Part shown: piece after piece, positions 1 to 8,516 of the stretch | How the letters are laid out: each line of letters begins with the position of its first letter | Position numbering within the stretch: the first letter of the stretch is position 1 | Assembly (NCBI GenBank): GCA_963791325.1 | Contig: CAWBRU010000005.1 | Span: 372,001 to 436,000, forward strand | DNA from: JBEVJK01 sp963791325 | Lineage (GTDB): Bacteria > Pseudomonadota > Alphaproteobacteria > Rhizobiales > Rhizobiaceae | Length of the DNA stretch: 64,000 nt | Direction: 5' to 3' | Notes under the pieces: model-generated | The model's input: the letters and a program-made list of their open reading frames with translations, nothing else | Databases searched by the model: none | Told to the model about the DNA's origin: nothing | Made by a program: the position numbers and the translations under genes

Positions 1-249
1 GGGTTCGAGCTTATAGAACCGCATGGCTTGGCCGACCGATTGCCCGGACAGGTTCATGAAGGTCTGCGGCTTGAGCAGCAGCACCTTCTCGCCGGCCAGC
101 ACGCCTTCGGCCAGCTCTCCCTGGAACTTTCGCGACCAGGCGGAAAAGCCATGGCGGCGGGCGATCGCATCCGCCGCCATGAAGCCGGCATTGTGCCGAT
201 TGTCGGCGTGCTTCGGGCCAGGATTGCCAAGACCTGCGAACAACAGCAT
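1..249 (-). CDS. pth: Peptidyl-tRNA hydrolase, N-terminal part (cut by window edge)
   Basis: Cytoplasmic esterase that releases tRNA from prematurely dropped peptidyl-tRNA. Translating the minus strand from the ATG at 249-247 gives MLLFAGLGNPGPKHADNRHN, then the family's AGF motif and, near residues 61-68, QTFMNLSG. The LGNPG start and the conserved Asn and His of the NRHNAGF segment are Pth hallmarks. Only 83 codons lie in the window; the rest (families run to about 190-200 residues) is beyond position 1. It follows rplY with a 30-nt gap on the same strand, the usual alphaproteobacterial order rplY-pth, so the two are probably co-transcribed. Confidence 0.95.
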   Translation of the reverse strand, partial: MLLFAGLGNPGPKHADNRHNAGFMAADAIARRHGFSAWSRKFQGELAEGVLAGEKVLLLKPQTFMNLSGQSVGQAMRFYKLEP

Positions 250-279
250 GGCTGGGCGCTCCGGACCTCAAGCCGCAGG

Positions 280-924
280 CTATTCCTCGGCCTTCTCCTC
301 GGCCGGCGGTTCGACCGCAGGCGTCTCGCCAGCCTCGGTGGTCTCCGGCTTCATCGCCGAGGACCCGGCGATGGTGGCGATGGTGAAGTCGCGGTCCTGG
401 ATCACCGGACGCACGCCGGCCGGCAGGGCGACCGCCGAGATATGGACGGAATCGCCGATATCGGTGCCGGCAAGATCAATGGTGATGAAGTCGGGGATCG
501 CGTTCGCCGGGCAATGGAACTCGACGTCGTGGCGCACGATGTTCAAGACGCCGCCGCGCTTCAAGCCGGGCGACTTGTCCTCGTTGACGAAATGGACGGG
601 CACGTTGACGTTGACCTCGGTGTCCTTGCCGATGCGCAGGAAATCCACATGCATGGGAAAATCCCGCACCGGGTCGAGCTGAAAATCCTTGGGCAGGACC
701 TGGATCTTCTTGCCGTCGACGTCGATCGTGGCGATGGTCGTCATGAAGCCGCCGCCATGGATCTTGTAGAACAGATCCTTGTACGGCAGGGCGATCGGCA
801 GAGGGGGCTGCTTGTCGCCGTAAATTACTGCAGGCACTTTGCCGCTGCGGCGAACTGCACGGGCGGACCCCTTACCGACCTGTTCGCGCGCTTCGGCCTT
901 GAGCTCGTAGGTATCCTGGCTCAT
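280..924 (-). CDS. rplY: 50S ribosomal protein L25/general stress protein Ctc
   Basis: A 214-residue protein of the long TL5/CTC class, binding 5S rRNA in the large ribosomal subunit. The N-terminal third (about residues 5-95) is the L25 beta-barrel domain, with the family's early sequence of the type R-E-x-x-G-K-G-S-A-R-A-V-R-R-S-G-K-V-P-A and then VIYG. The middle and C-terminal part (about 100-190) is the second beta domain of the CTC form, and the protein ends in an acidic Glu-rich tail. The start ATG at 924-922 leaves normal N-terminal family sequence. It lies between prs upstream and pth downstream on the same strand. Confidence 0.95.
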   Translation of the reverse strand: MSQDTYELKAEAREQVGKGSARAVRRSGKVPAVIYGDKQPPLPIALPYKDLFYKIHGGGFMTTIATIDVDGKKIQVLPKDFQLDPVRDFPMHVDFLRIGKDTEVNVNVPVHFVNEDKSPGLKRGGVLNIVRHDVEFHCPANAIPDFITIDLAGTDIGDSVHISAVALPAGVRPVIQDRDFTIATIAGSSAMKPETTEAGETPAVEPPAEEKAEE

Positions 925-1001
925 GGCTGTTCCTTTCGGGTCATTGCTGGAGCACTTTCAGCCGCCGATCCCAAAACGGGCAGGCGCCGAAAATGTCGAA
1001 A

Positions 1002-1024
1002 GCCGCTTTTTCAGAAAAAGCGGC
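1002..1024 (-). terminator. Hairpin downstream of prs, likely intrinsic terminator
   Basis: A perfect inverted repeat of 10-bp arms (GCCGCTTTTT and its complement) around a 3-nt loop lies in the 189-bp gap between the prs stop and the rplY start. On the minus strand the hairpin is followed by a short T run (TTTCG), so it would end prs transcripts. The T run is short, so termination strength is uncertain. If it works, rplY-pth needs its own promoter in 925-1001. Confidence 0.55.
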
Positions 1025-1113
1025 CTCCCCCGCGTTGCCTCCAAGGGTGTCTACGCGGGTGGCGGCTCTATAGCGGAGCTCCGGCGCAAGCGCAAGGTTC
1101 GGCGCCGCCGCGG

Positions 1114-2049
1114 TCAGTCGAACAGGCTGGACACCGACTCTTCGGTCGCGGTGCGGGAAATCGCCTCGCCGATCAGGTCGGCGATCGACACCACCCGGAT
1201 GTTGTGGCCGTCGAGGACGCCCTGCGCCGGCTGGATGGAATCGGTGATCACCAGTTCCTGGAGTCGCGACCCGGTGATCCGGGCGATGGCGCCTCCCGAC
1301 AGCACGCCATGGGTAATATAAGCGCTGACGCTGCTGGCCCCTTTCTCGAGCAAGGCGTCGGCGGCGTTGCACAGCGTGCCGCCGGAATCGACGATGTCGT
1401 CGACCAGCAGGCAGTCCTTGCCGCCGATGTCGCCGATGACATTCATCACCTCCGATTCGCCGGGGCGTTCGCGGCGCTTGTCGACGATGGCGAGCTGGGC
1501 GTCCAGGCGCTTGGCCAGCGCTCGGGCGCGCACCACGCCGCCGACATCCGGCGACACCACGATGAGATTGCCGGGCTGCCGGTACTTCGCCTTGACGTCG
1601 CGCGCCATCACCGGGATCGAGAACAGGTTGTCGGTCGGAATGTCGAAGAAGCCCTGGATCTGGCCGGCATGGAGATCGAGCGTCAGCACCCGGTTGGCGC
1701 CGGCCCGGGTGATCATGTTGGCGACCAGCTTGGCCGAGATCGGGGTGCGTCCCGAGGCGCGCCGATCCTGGCGCGCATAGCCGAAATAGGGGATCACCGC
1801 CGTGATGCGCCGCGCCGAGGAACGCATGAAGGCGTCCATCATGATCAGCAGCTCCATCAGATGATCGTTGGCCGGATACGACGTCGACTGCAGCACGAAC
1901 ACGTCCTCGCCGCGGACATTTTCCTGCACTTCGACGAAGATTTCCTGGTCTGCGAAGCGGCGGACGCTGGCCCGGCCGAGAGGGATGTTGAGATAGCGGG
2001 CTACCGCCTCGGCGAGCACTCGGTTGGAATTGCCTGCGAACAGCTTCAT
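1114..2049 (-). CDS. prs: Ribose-phosphate pyrophosphokinase (PRPP synthetase)
   Basis: Makes PRPP from ribose 5-phosphate and ATP for nucleotide, His and Trp synthesis. The 311-residue product starts MKLFAGNSNRVLAEAVARYL and carries the class I landmarks: FVLQSTS near residue 46, the metal-binding DLHAGQIQGFFDIP near 125-138, the flexible-loop KRRERPGESEV near 190, and the PRPP loop LLVDDIVDSGGTL near 213. The reading frame stays open far upstream to 2721, but that stretch is Arg-rich frame noise over the neighbouring lipoprotein gene; the ATG at 2049 gives the family N-terminus exactly. It is a single gene between the lipoprotein gene and rplY. Confidence 0.97.
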   Translation of the reverse strand: MKLFAGNSNRVLAEAVARYLNIPLGRASVRRFADQEIFVEVQENVRGEDVFVLQSTSYPANDHLMELLIMMDAFMRSSARRITAVIPYFGYARQDRRASGRTPISAKLVANMITRAGANRVLTLDLHAGQIQGFFDIPTDNLFSIPVMARDVKAKYRQPGNLIVVSPDVGGVVRARALAKRLDAQLAIVDKRRERPGESEVMNVIGDIGGKDCLLVDDIVDSGGTLCNAADALLEKGASSVSAYITHGVLSGGAIARITGSRLQELVITDSIQPAQGVLDGHNIRVVSIADLIGEAISRTATEESVSSLFD

Positions 2050-2194
2050 GCAGTTTTCCTGGCGCGCCACGAGCCCGGCTTCTGGATTCGGGCTTTTAGC
2101 GGCAATGGGCGCTATTGCAAGCGGCTGGCCGGGGAATCGCCATGTGAAGCTCTTAAAATCGCTGGATGTTGTTCGGCGGCTACAATGCGCTTCG

Positions 2195-2755
2195 TCAGCC
2201 CGAGCCGACCGCCAGCCAGGAGAGCAACTGGTCGACGGTCTGGTCGGCGATGGCCTGCATGGCGCTCGCCGGCACGGCGGCCCAGCCCTCGCCGCGGCCC
2301 CGCGTCGGCTGCTGGCCCTGAATGCGGTGCAAGCGGTTGCCGGCGGGGTCGAGCACGTCCCAGACATAGATGACCGTCGTCCCGGGCCCTTCCGTGATCG
2401 CCGAGAAATAGCCTTTGATGATGTGCGTCGCCGGACCGGTGCCGGCATCGGCGATGCCAAGACCCCGCGCCGACGCGCGCGCCTTGAGCTCGTCGGTGAG
2501 CGGCTGCGCAGCCGCCGGCGCAGCCCCGACCACCGGCGCGATCTCGATGCGCGCCGCCGCGGCCGCGCTGGCCATCTTTTGCGGGCTGGCTGCTCCCGCC
2601 TTGCCCTGCCCGACCGCGCCGGCCGATCCGCCCGACCCCGCGCCCTCGGAGAGGGCGATGGCGTTCGGATCGAGCGTCTGCTCGGTGCTGGTGCATGCCA
2701 GCAGAACCACCGCAAGCGCAACGAGCAGGATCCCGGTGGCAGGCCTTCGGATCAT
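2195..2755 (-). CDS. Predicted lipoprotein of unknown function
   Basis: A 186-residue protein with a clear lipoprotein signal: RR near the N-terminus, a hydrophobic run LLVALAVVLLAC and the lipobox cysteine at residue 21, so the mature protein should be lipid-anchored in the cell envelope. After an Ala/Gly/Ser-rich linker there is a folded-looking region from about residue 80 (…HIIKGYFSAITEGPGTTVIY, then VWDVLDPAGNRLHRIQG) ending near …LLSWLAVGSG. I do not recognise the family with certainty. It sits between the M24 peptidase gene and prs, all on the same strand. Confidence 0.85.
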   Translation of the reverse strand: MIRRPATGILLVALAVVLLACTSTEQTLDPNAIALSEGAGSGGSAGAVGQGKAGAASPQKMASAAAAARIEIAPVVGAAPAAAQPLTDELKARASARGLGIADAGTGPATHIIKGYFSAITEGPGTTVIYVWDVLDPAGNRLHRIQGQQPTRGRGEGWAAVPASAMQAIADQTVDQLLSWLAVGSG

Positions 2756-2797
2756 GTCGCTATGCCCGCTCCGGGCAAAGCGGCTCTATGTGGCCGG

Positions 2798-3950
2798 TCA
2801 TTTCACGATCAAATCGAGACTGTGACGTGACAACGGTTTGGGCTGCCCGTCGGTGGTCAGATAGGTGCGGCCAAGCGTCATTGCCGTCTCGGTCTCCGAG
2901 TCCATGATCACCATGTGCGCAAACAGCGTCATGTCCGGCGCGATCGGCTGCGGATTGCCCTGGTAGAACATCGGCATATCCATCCAACTCGGGGTGAAGC
3001 GCGCGCCCAGCGAATAGCCGCAAGCATTGAGCCGGTGTTTGGTCAGCCCGTGCGTCTCCATCACCCGGGCGTGGGCATCGAACACCTCGCCGAACGTATT
3101 GCCGCTCACCATCACCTTCTCCACCGCAATCAGCGCATCGCGGGCCGCATCGTAGAGCTCCTGATGGCGCTTGGAGATGCGCCCGGTCAGCACGGTGCGC
3201 ATCATCGCCGCGTGATAGTGGTGGAAGACGCCGGCCCATTCCAGCGTCAGCTGGTCGTTCTTGTTCAACTTGCGCCGCTCCCGCCTTATAGCGCACCAGA
3301 AGCGCATCGGGGCCCGAGCCGATGATGAACTCGTTGGCCGGATAATCGCCTCCGCCGATGAAGATCGCGCCCTGCATGGCGGCAAGGATGGCACCTTCAT
3401 CGCCGCCCTGCTTGATGAGCGGCAGGGCCGCGTCGAGCGCATCGTCGGCCAGCGCTGCCGCCCTCTCGGCCTTTTTGATCTCGGCCGGGCTCTTGAACAG
3501 GCGCAGCCGTGAGACCAGGCCGGACGCGTCGGCGATCTGACCGAAGGTCTGCATCTGCTCGTCGAGCCGGCGGCCGTTGAACGCGGTCAGGCCATGGGTG
3601 TCGTATTCGATGCCGATGCGCGCGCCGAGCAGGTCCATCTCGTTGAGCAGATTGCGCAGTTCGAGCGCAGGATTGGCCCCTTCGCGGTCGGTCCAAACGA
3701 CGATGTTGTCGATGGTCGAGGTCTGCCGCGCCTGGCGCAGGTCGGCCGAGCGGGCAAGCAGCACCATGGTGCCGTCCGCCTTCATCACCAGGCACTGAAA
3801 GAAGCAGAAGCCGAAGGTGTCGTAGCCGGTCAGCCAATACATGCTTTCCTGGGCGAACAAGAGGATCGCGTCGAGCTTCTTGTCGGCCATTTCGATCATC
3901 AGGCGGTCCCGGCGCGCATCGTATTCGGCGCGCTCGAAATGCAGGGCCAT
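2798..3950 (-). pseudogene. M24-family Xaa-Pro peptidase/creatinase, frameshifted
   Basis: The frame from ATG 3950 begins MALHFERAEYDARRDRLMIE and matches the creatinase N-terminal domain up to RYKAG (about residue 225); it then turns to Arg-rich noise. A second frame carries on at once with RRKLNKNDQLTLEWAGVF and runs in normal family sequence (HYHAAMMRT, then NACGYSLGARFTPSW) to the stop at 2798. Removing one base from the GCTCC around 3277-3281 joins the two halves without loss of residues, giving about 383 aa. The start overlaps the pgeF stop (TGATG), so it is the last gene of the lgt-midA-pgeF run. Whether the extra base is real or a sequence error cannot be told here. In the repaired product the usual first metal Asp is not obvious, so a creatinase-like rather than classical metallopeptidase chemistry is possible. 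Confidence 0.85.
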
Positions 3951-4744
3951 CAGCGTTCCTCCAGCACGATAGACGAAATCAGCCGGCCATAATCGGGCTC
4001 GCCGCGATGGGTGGCGCGCCGATACGAGAAGAACAGATCCTCCTCGGCATAGGTGCAGCGGTGAAGGGCACTGGCGCGAACGCCGCCACGGGCCAGGCGG
4101 TCGACCGTGTAGCGGTTGAGGTCGAACAGCCGATGGCCGGCTTTGCCCGAATGACGAAAGTAGGCGCCGTTTTCCGGGTCGTGATCGACAAACCGTTGGA
4201 AGAACTCCGGCCCGACTTCGTAATTGGGCTGGCTGATCGAAGGTCCGAGCACGGCGACGATACGGGCGCGCTCGGCGCCCAGGCCCTCCATCGCCGCGAT
4301 CGTGCTTTCCAGCACGCCGGTGAGGGCGCCCTTCCAGCCGGCATGGGCGGCGCCGATTACCCCGGCCGCAGCGTCGGCGAGCAGCACCGGCCCGCAATCG
4401 GCGGCCGAGGCGGAGATGGCAAGTCCCGGCCGGTTGGTCACCAAGGCGTCTGCCCGCGGCCGCGGCCCTGGAAACGGGCCTTCGACCACCAGCGCGTCGG
4501 GCGAGTGGACCTGGTGCAGCGACAGCAGCCGGTCGGGGGCCACGCCCATCCAGGCGGCGGCCCGGCGCCGATTCTCGGCGACCTTGCCCGGATCGTCGGC
4601 CGAACCGGTGCCGGTGTTGAGGCCACGGTAGATGCCGTCGGAGACACCGCCGGCCCGGGTGAAGAAGGCATGGCGAATGCCGGCGTCGGCCATCGCCTCA
4701 AGCTCTGGGGACCGGAGGGGGTCCGGCTCGGATCGCTGAAGCAT
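3950..4744 (-). CDS. pgeF: Multicopper-polyphenol-oxidase/purine nucleoside phosphorylase family (PgeF, YfiH)
   Basis: Family members act on purine nucleosides or protect peptidoglycan precursor synthesis from a mis-incorporated residue. Seen in the sequence are HAFFTRAGGVS near the N-terminus, LHQVHS, SADCGPVLLAD and IGAAHAGWKGA, which carry the His/Cys zinc ligands typical of the domain, and the C-terminal CTYAEEDLFFSYRR. I chose ATG 4744 (264 aa) because it starts close to the first conserved motif; the frame is open to an ATG at 4849, which would add 35 Pro/Arg-rich residues of no family character. It follows the MidA-like gene and its stop overlaps the M24 peptidase start. Confidence 0.9.
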   Translation of the reverse strand: MLQRSEPDPLRSPELEAMADAGIRHAFFTRAGGVSDGIYRGLNTGTGSADDPGKVAENRRRAAAWMGVAPDRLLSLHQVHSPDALVVEGPFPGPRPRADALVTNRPGLAISASAADCGPVLLADAAAGVIGAAHAGWKGALTGVLESTIAAMEGLGAERARIVAVLGPSISQPNYEVGPEFFQRFVDHDPENGAYFRHSGKAGHRLFDLNRYTVDRLARGGVRASALHRCTYAEEDLFFSYRRATHRGEPDYGRLISSIVLEER

Positions 4745-4855
4745 CTGCGGTCGTGTCGCGCCGGGCAAGGTCGCGCTGGCGCGCGCCGGTTGCCCGCTCC
4801 TCAAGAATATGGGAGGCGGACAGTGCGGCAGGCGAGGGGACGAAGTCAACCGGCA

Positions 4856-5932
4856 TCAGCCGAAGCCCGGCAGAGCCAATCCGCGCGGACCGATGGCCAG
4901 CACCTTGAACAGTTCGCCCATCTCGCCGGCGCCCGCAAGTCGTTCGACCTCGCCGCGCAGCCGCTCGGCGAGCCCGCGGTCGCCGGCCGCGGCGAGACGC
5001 TCGGCGCGTTGCTTGAGCCCGAGCCGGGACAGGAATTGGCCCTGGGTGAGCAGCGCGGCGCCGAGGCCGTGAGCGCGTGCCACCGCCGCCAAAGCGGCGA
5101 AATCGACATGGGCGGTGAGGTCGGCGAGGCCGGGATTGGCGAGCGGGCCGTCGCGGCGGTGCTTGCGTACCGCCTGCAGGGTGTCGCCCAGCGCCGGCTC
5201 GGCATAGCCGTAGTCGATCACCAGGGCCGTACCCCCGGCCTCGGCCAGCCGCCCAGCCAGCTGCTGCATCAGCGCGCTGCGGGCCGGCGCGATCTCGGCG
5301 ACGGCACCGTCCGGCGCCACCGCTGCGCCGGGCGGCAGCAAGGCGGGGTCCAGGCTGCCGGCGCCGGCGAGGAACGTGAGCGCGCCGGCCGCATCGCGTC
5401 CGACGCAGCGCTCCCGCCACGTCTCGCCCGCTCTCACATATTGCCGGATCGGAACGGCATCGAAGAGCTCGTTGGCGACCAGCAGCAGCGGCGCCTCCGG
5501 TACGGTCCCGAGTTCATCGTGCCAGAAAACGTCGGCTTCGGCGCCGGCCAGGGTTTCGCGCTGCACGGCGGCCAATCCGGAGCTGGTCTCGACGAGGTGC
5601 AGCGGCGCGCCGAGGAGCTGTGGCTCGAGTTGCCGCAACGTGCGCTGCAGATCCCTCATCAAGGTGCCGCGGCCCGGTCCGATCTCGACGATCGCCGGGT
5701 GGGGCGGCCGGCCAAGCGCGCGCCAGGCCGCGACCAGCCAGGCACCGATCAGCTCGCCGAACATCTGGCTGATCTCGGGGGCGGTGACGAAATCCCCGGT
5801 GCGGCCGAACGGATTGCGGCGCATGTAGTAGCCGGCCTGTGGATCGAACAGGCACAACGCCATGTAGTCCGCCACCGAGAGCGGCCCGCTGGAATCGATC
5901 AGCCGCAGGATCCGGCGTTTGAGCGGCGTCAT
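4856..5932 (-). CDS. MidA/NDUFAF7-like SAM-dependent methyltransferase
   Basis: A 358-residue class I methyltransferase of the COG1565 family, whose mitochondrial member NDUFAF7 dimethylates an arginine of complex I; the bacterial substrate is less sure. Landmarks: N-terminal GPLSVADYMALCLFDPQAGYY, GDFVTAPEISQMFGELIGAW near residue 45-65, the SAM-binding IVEIGPGRGTLMRDL near 80-95, and NELFDAVPI. The start ATG at 5932 overlaps the lgt stop as ATGA, so the two are translationally coupled. The frame is open further upstream inside lgt, but that part is out-of-frame noise. Confidence 0.92.
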   Translation of the reverse strand: MTPLKRRILRLIDSSGPLSVADYMALCLFDPQAGYYMRRNPFGRTGDFVTAPEISQMFGELIGAWLVAAWRALGRPPHPAIVEIGPGRGTLMRDLQRTLRQLEPQLLGAPLHLVETSSGLAAVQRETLAGAEADVFWHDELGTVPEAPLLLVANELFDAVPIRQYVRAGETWRERCVGRDAAGALTFLAGAGSLDPALLPPGAAVAPDGAVAEIAPARSALMQQLAGRLAEAGGTALVIDYGYAEPALGDTLQAVRKHRRDGPLANPGLADLTAHVDFAALAAVARAHGLGAALLTQGQFLSRLGLKQRAERLAAAGDRGLAERLRGEVERLAGAGEMGELFKVLAIGPRGLALPGFG

Positions 5933-6786
5933 GCCACCGCAGGTTTCCGGGAGCTGTTGCGCGCCGTCAGCATGGCCCACACCCCGAACAGCAGCATCGG
6001 GCTCGACAGCACCATGCCCATGGTCAGCCAGCCGCCGAACAGGTAGCCGAGCTGCGGATCTGGCTCGCGGAAAAACTCGACCAGGATGCGGGCCAGCCCA
6101 TAGCCGAAGAGGAAGGCGCCGGCGATGAAGCCGGGCGCTTTCAGCTTGCGGAAGCCGTGCGTCAGGATCCGCAGCGCGACAAACAGAGCGACGCCCTCGA
6201 GGACCGCCTCGTAAAGCTGGCTGGGATGCCGCGGCAGCGGACCGCCGTTGGGGAAGAGCACGGCCCAGGGCACATCGCTCACCCGCCCCCACAGCTCCGA
6301 ATTGACGAAATTGGCGCAGCGCACGAGCCCCAGCGCGATCGGCACGCCGGCGGCGATGACGTCGAACAGCGACCAGATCGGAATGCGCCGCGCGCGGGCG
6401 AAAAGGATCATCGCCAGCGTCGTGCCCAAGAACCCGCCGTGGAAGGACATGCCGCCCTGCCAGATCGCCACGATGTCGGCGGGATGCGCCAGATAGCGCT
6501 GCAGGTCATAGAACAGAACGTAGCCCAGCCGGCCGCCGAGGACGATGCCGAGGGCCGCCCAGAGCACGAAATCGTCGATGTCTTCCGGCTTCATCGGCGC
6601 CGTGTCGTTCGCCCATAGCCGCGGCGTGCGAATGAGCCGCTTGGCATACCACCAGCCGAACAGAATGCCGACGATGTAGCTGACGCCGTACCAATGGACG
6701 GCCAGCGGGCCGATCCGTACCATCACCGGATCGATGTCGGGAAAGGCGAGCGCCGCAAGCGGCAGAAGAGGTTGAGCAGTCACCAC
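5929..6786 (-). CDS. lgt: Prolipoprotein diacylglyceryl transferase
   Basis: An integral inner-membrane enzyme that moves diacylglyceryl from phosphatidylglycerol to the lipobox Cys of prolipoproteins. The 285-residue product has about seven hydrophobic segments and the Lgt signature pieces WQGGMSFHGGFLG, RCANFVNSELWGR and PRHPSQLYEAVLEG, including the conserved His, Arg, Asn and Glu. It begins with GTG (6786-6784); a second GTG follows at once. First gene of the lgt-midA-pgeF-M24 run. A client lipoprotein gene lies at 2195-2755. Confidence 0.96.
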   Translation of the reverse strand: MVTAQPLLPLAALAFPDIDPVMVRIGPLAVHWYGVSYIVGILFGWWYAKRLIRTPRLWANDTAPMKPEDIDDFVLWAALGIVLGGRLGYVLFYDLQRYLAHPADIVAIWQGGMSFHGGFLGTTLAMILFARARRIPIWSLFDVIAAGVPIALGLVRCANFVNSELWGRVSDVPWAVLFPNGGPLPRHPSQLYEAVLEGVALFVALRILTHGFRKLKAPGFIAGAFLFGYGLARILVEFFREPDPQLGYLFGGWLTMGMVLSSPMLLFGVWAMLTARNSSRKPAVA

Positions 6787-6933
6787 ATCCGTCCTGTCGG
6801 CGGCGGACCATGCTTGACCGGCGGGCCTGGGTCAAGGCAGATCGGCAGGCCCCGGCAAGCAGCGAGGCGTCCGCCCCCTTGCATTGGGCCGGGTTCGCCC
6901 CTACGTCGTTTTTGCAGAGCAAGGATCCAGCCC

Positions 6934-7257
6934 ATGAACACCGGACCCAATCGCATACTGGATGATTTCGCCAAGCTGTTCACCGATGCGGCCGGCGCTG
7001 CCCAGGGCGTACGCCGCGAGGTCGAAACGGCGCTGCGCGGCCAGGCCGAGCGCCTGCTGAACTCCATGGACGTGGTGCAGCGGGAGGAGTTCGAAGCCGT
7101 CCGGGCGCTGGCGCTGAAGGCGCTCGAGGAGAACAAGAGCCTTGCCGAGCGGGTGGCCGCCCTCGAAGCCGGGGGTTCCGGCGCCAGCGCAACCGATACC
7201 TCCGAGGGTCCGGATGCAGCGGCCAGGCGCGGGCCGCGGACCTCGCCGAAAAAATAG
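6934..7257 (+). CDS. UbiK/BMFP-family accessory factor
   Basis: A 107-residue protein starting MNTGPNRILDDFAKLFTDAA, followed by a helical region with REVETALRGQAERLLNSMDV and a coiled-coil segment of the type V-x-R-E-E-F-E-A-V-R-A-L-A-L-K-A-L-E-E-N, ending in a Lys/Arg-rich disordered tail. This matches the membrane-fusogenic BMFP (YqiC) family; the Enterobacteria member UbiK helps assemble the aerobic ubiquinone synthesis complex. The same role here is inference from family. It is divergent from lgt with about 147 bp between the starts. Confidence 0.85.
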   Translation: MNTGPNRILDDFAKLFTDAAGAAQGVRREVETALRGQAERLLNSMDVVQREEFEAVRALALKALEENKSLAERVAALEAGGSGASATDTSEGPDAAARRGPRTSPKK

Positions 7258-7555
7258 TTGGGTCGACTTTTCCACAAGCGGCGACTGGAAAACCCCTTTT
7301 GGCGTGAATCCTTTACCGCTTCCGTGCGACAGTCTGCGGCTGGAGATGTCCACATCCCCGGGCCGCCGGAGCAAAAAAGGGCTGGCGTCGCGACTCGGCA
7401 TCAATAGACTGAATTTGTTGCATGATTCGGGAATGGATCAGGGCCTGACCAGATCTGGCGGCGGCTTTCGCCGCGCAGGAGAAGGGCTGCCCGGAAAGAT
7501 CCCGCGCTCATCCGGAACGCTTCTCCGGCGTTCCAAAACGACAGAAAGCATCTGC
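7258..7555. other. Intergenic stretch, no gene supported
   Basis: About 300 bp between the UbiK-like stop and the YbjN start. A frame is open through it in phase with the YbjN gene, but its composition is Arg/Gly/Ser noise and its possible starts lack ribosome sites. It is somewhat richer in A/T near 7380-7430 than its neighbours, so a promoter for the YbjN-csaA pair is likely there, though I cannot pick -35 and -10 boxes with confidence. No hairpin with a T run was seen. Confidence 0.4.
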
Positions 7556-8056
7556 ATGGAACTTCTCGAGATCGAACTCGCTCGCGACTGCCATCCGGTC
7601 GACGTGATCGAGCAAGTCGCACATGACAATGCCTGGTCGTTCGAGCGGACCGGCGACGATGAGATCACCATTGCGGTGGCCGGCGCCTGGACCGATTACC
7701 AGGTGTCCATCTCCTGGATGGAAGATTTCGAGGCTCTGCATCTTGCCTGCGCCTTCGACGTCAAGGTCCCGGATCAGCGCACGCTCGAGGTCACTCGGCT
7801 GCTGTCGCTCATCAATGAGCAGATGCTGTTCGGCCATTTCGACCTGTGGGAGCAGGAGGGCGCCATCATGTTCCGCCAATCGCTCTTGCTTGCCGGCGGC
7901 GCCGACCCGACCAGCCAACAGGTCGAGGTGCTGCTGTCGAGCGCGCTCGAAGCCTGCGAATGCTATTTCCCGGCGTTTCAGTTCGTGGTCTGGTCCGGCA
8001 CCTCGGCCAAGGAGGCGCTGGCCGGTGTGCTGTTCGAAACCTCCGGCACGGCCTGA
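7556..8056 (+). CDS. YbjN-domain protein
   Basis: A 166-residue cytoplasmic protein starting MELLEIELARDCHPVDVIEQ. The body (ITIAVAGAWTDYQVSISWME, then LHLACAFDVKVP, LLSLINEQMLFGHFDLWEQE and YFPAFQFVVWSG) is the alphaproteobacterial YbjN fold, related to type III secretion chaperones; its role is not established. The ATG at 7556 was chosen because conserved sequence begins there. The csaA-like gene begins 11 nt after the stop. In several relatives I would expect proC in this neighbourhood; none is present between the two. Confidence 0.88.
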   Translation: MELLEIELARDCHPVDVIEQVAHDNAWSFERTGDDEITIAVAGAWTDYQVSISWMEDFEALHLACAFDVKVPDQRTLEVTRLLSLINEQMLFGHFDLWEQEGAIMFRQSLLLAGGADPTSQQVEVLLSSALEACECYFPAFQFVVWSGTSAKEALAGVLFETSGTA

Positions 8057-8067
8057 GCGGGGGCGCG

Positions 8068-8427
8068 GTGTCGGGCGGCGGCGCGGCCAAGGCGGAGATC
8101 AGCTTCGCCGATTTCGACCGGGTCGATGTCCGGGCCGGGACGATCGTCGCAGCCGACCCGTTTCCGGAGGCCCGCAAGCCGGCGATCAAGCTCAGGATCG
8201 ATTTCGGGCCCGACATCGGGGTGAAGCGCTCGTCCGCGCAGATCACCAAATACTATGATCCCGCGGCCCTTGTCGGGCGGCAGGTGATCGCGGTCGTCAA
8301 CTTTCCGCCGCGCCAGATCGGCAAGTTCCTCTCGGAAGTGCTGACGCTCGGCCTGCCCGACGAAGAGGGCGCCGTCGTGCTTGCCGCGGTGGACCGCAAG
8401 GTTCCGGACGGCGGCCGGCTGTTCTAG
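8068..8427 (+). CDS. CsaA-like tRNA-binding-domain protein
   Basis: A 119-residue single OB-fold protein of the EMAP/tRNA-binding (tRBD) family, like CsaA, which binds tRNA and has been linked to protein export in Bacillus. Landmarks: ISFADFDRVDVRAGTIVAAD, PFPEARKPAIKLRIDFGP, IGVKRSSAQITKYYD, AVVNFPPRQIG and a C-terminal GGRLF. The start used is GTG at 8068, just before SGGGAAKAEISF; no ATG lies close by in frame. It follows the YbjN gene by 11 nt and is probably co-transcribed. Confidence 0.88.
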   Translation: MSGGGAAKAEISFADFDRVDVRAGTIVAADPFPEARKPAIKLRIDFGPDIGVKRSSAQITKYYDPAALVGRQVIAVVNFPPRQIGKFLSEVLTLGLPDEEGAVVLAAVDRKVPDGGRLF

Positions 8428-8449
8428 GCAACGCGCCGCTTCCGGCCCC

Positions 8450-8480
8450 TTGACCTTCCGGCCGCGGGAATCCCTATCTG
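8450..8480 (+). promoter_or_regulatory. MerR/CueR-type promoter ahead of the copper ATPase
   Basis: TTGACC at 8450-8455 and TATCTG at 8475-8480 are split by 19 bp, the over-long spacer typical of MerR-family activated promoters. The spacer holds an imperfect dyad, CCTTCC-N6-GGGAA, very like CueR sites (ACCTTCC…GGAAGGT). It lies 37 bp before the ATG of the copper ATPase. The regulator gene itself is not in the window. The sequence pattern is seen; control by a CueR-like protein is inferred. Confidence 0.7.
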
Positions 8481-8516
8481 CAGTCGGACACGGAGCCCGC
8501 CCGGAGAGTCTCGACC

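Noticed and set aside
28..2373. Long plus-strand frame of 781 codons and other long antisense frames across the window
   Set aside because: High G+C gives long shadow frames. Composition is unlike protein and each lies over a well-supported gene on the other strand.
1114..2721. PRPP synthetase with a 224-residue N-terminal extension
   Set aside because: The extension is Arg-rich noise over the lipoprotein gene, and the ATG at 2049 gives the exact family start.
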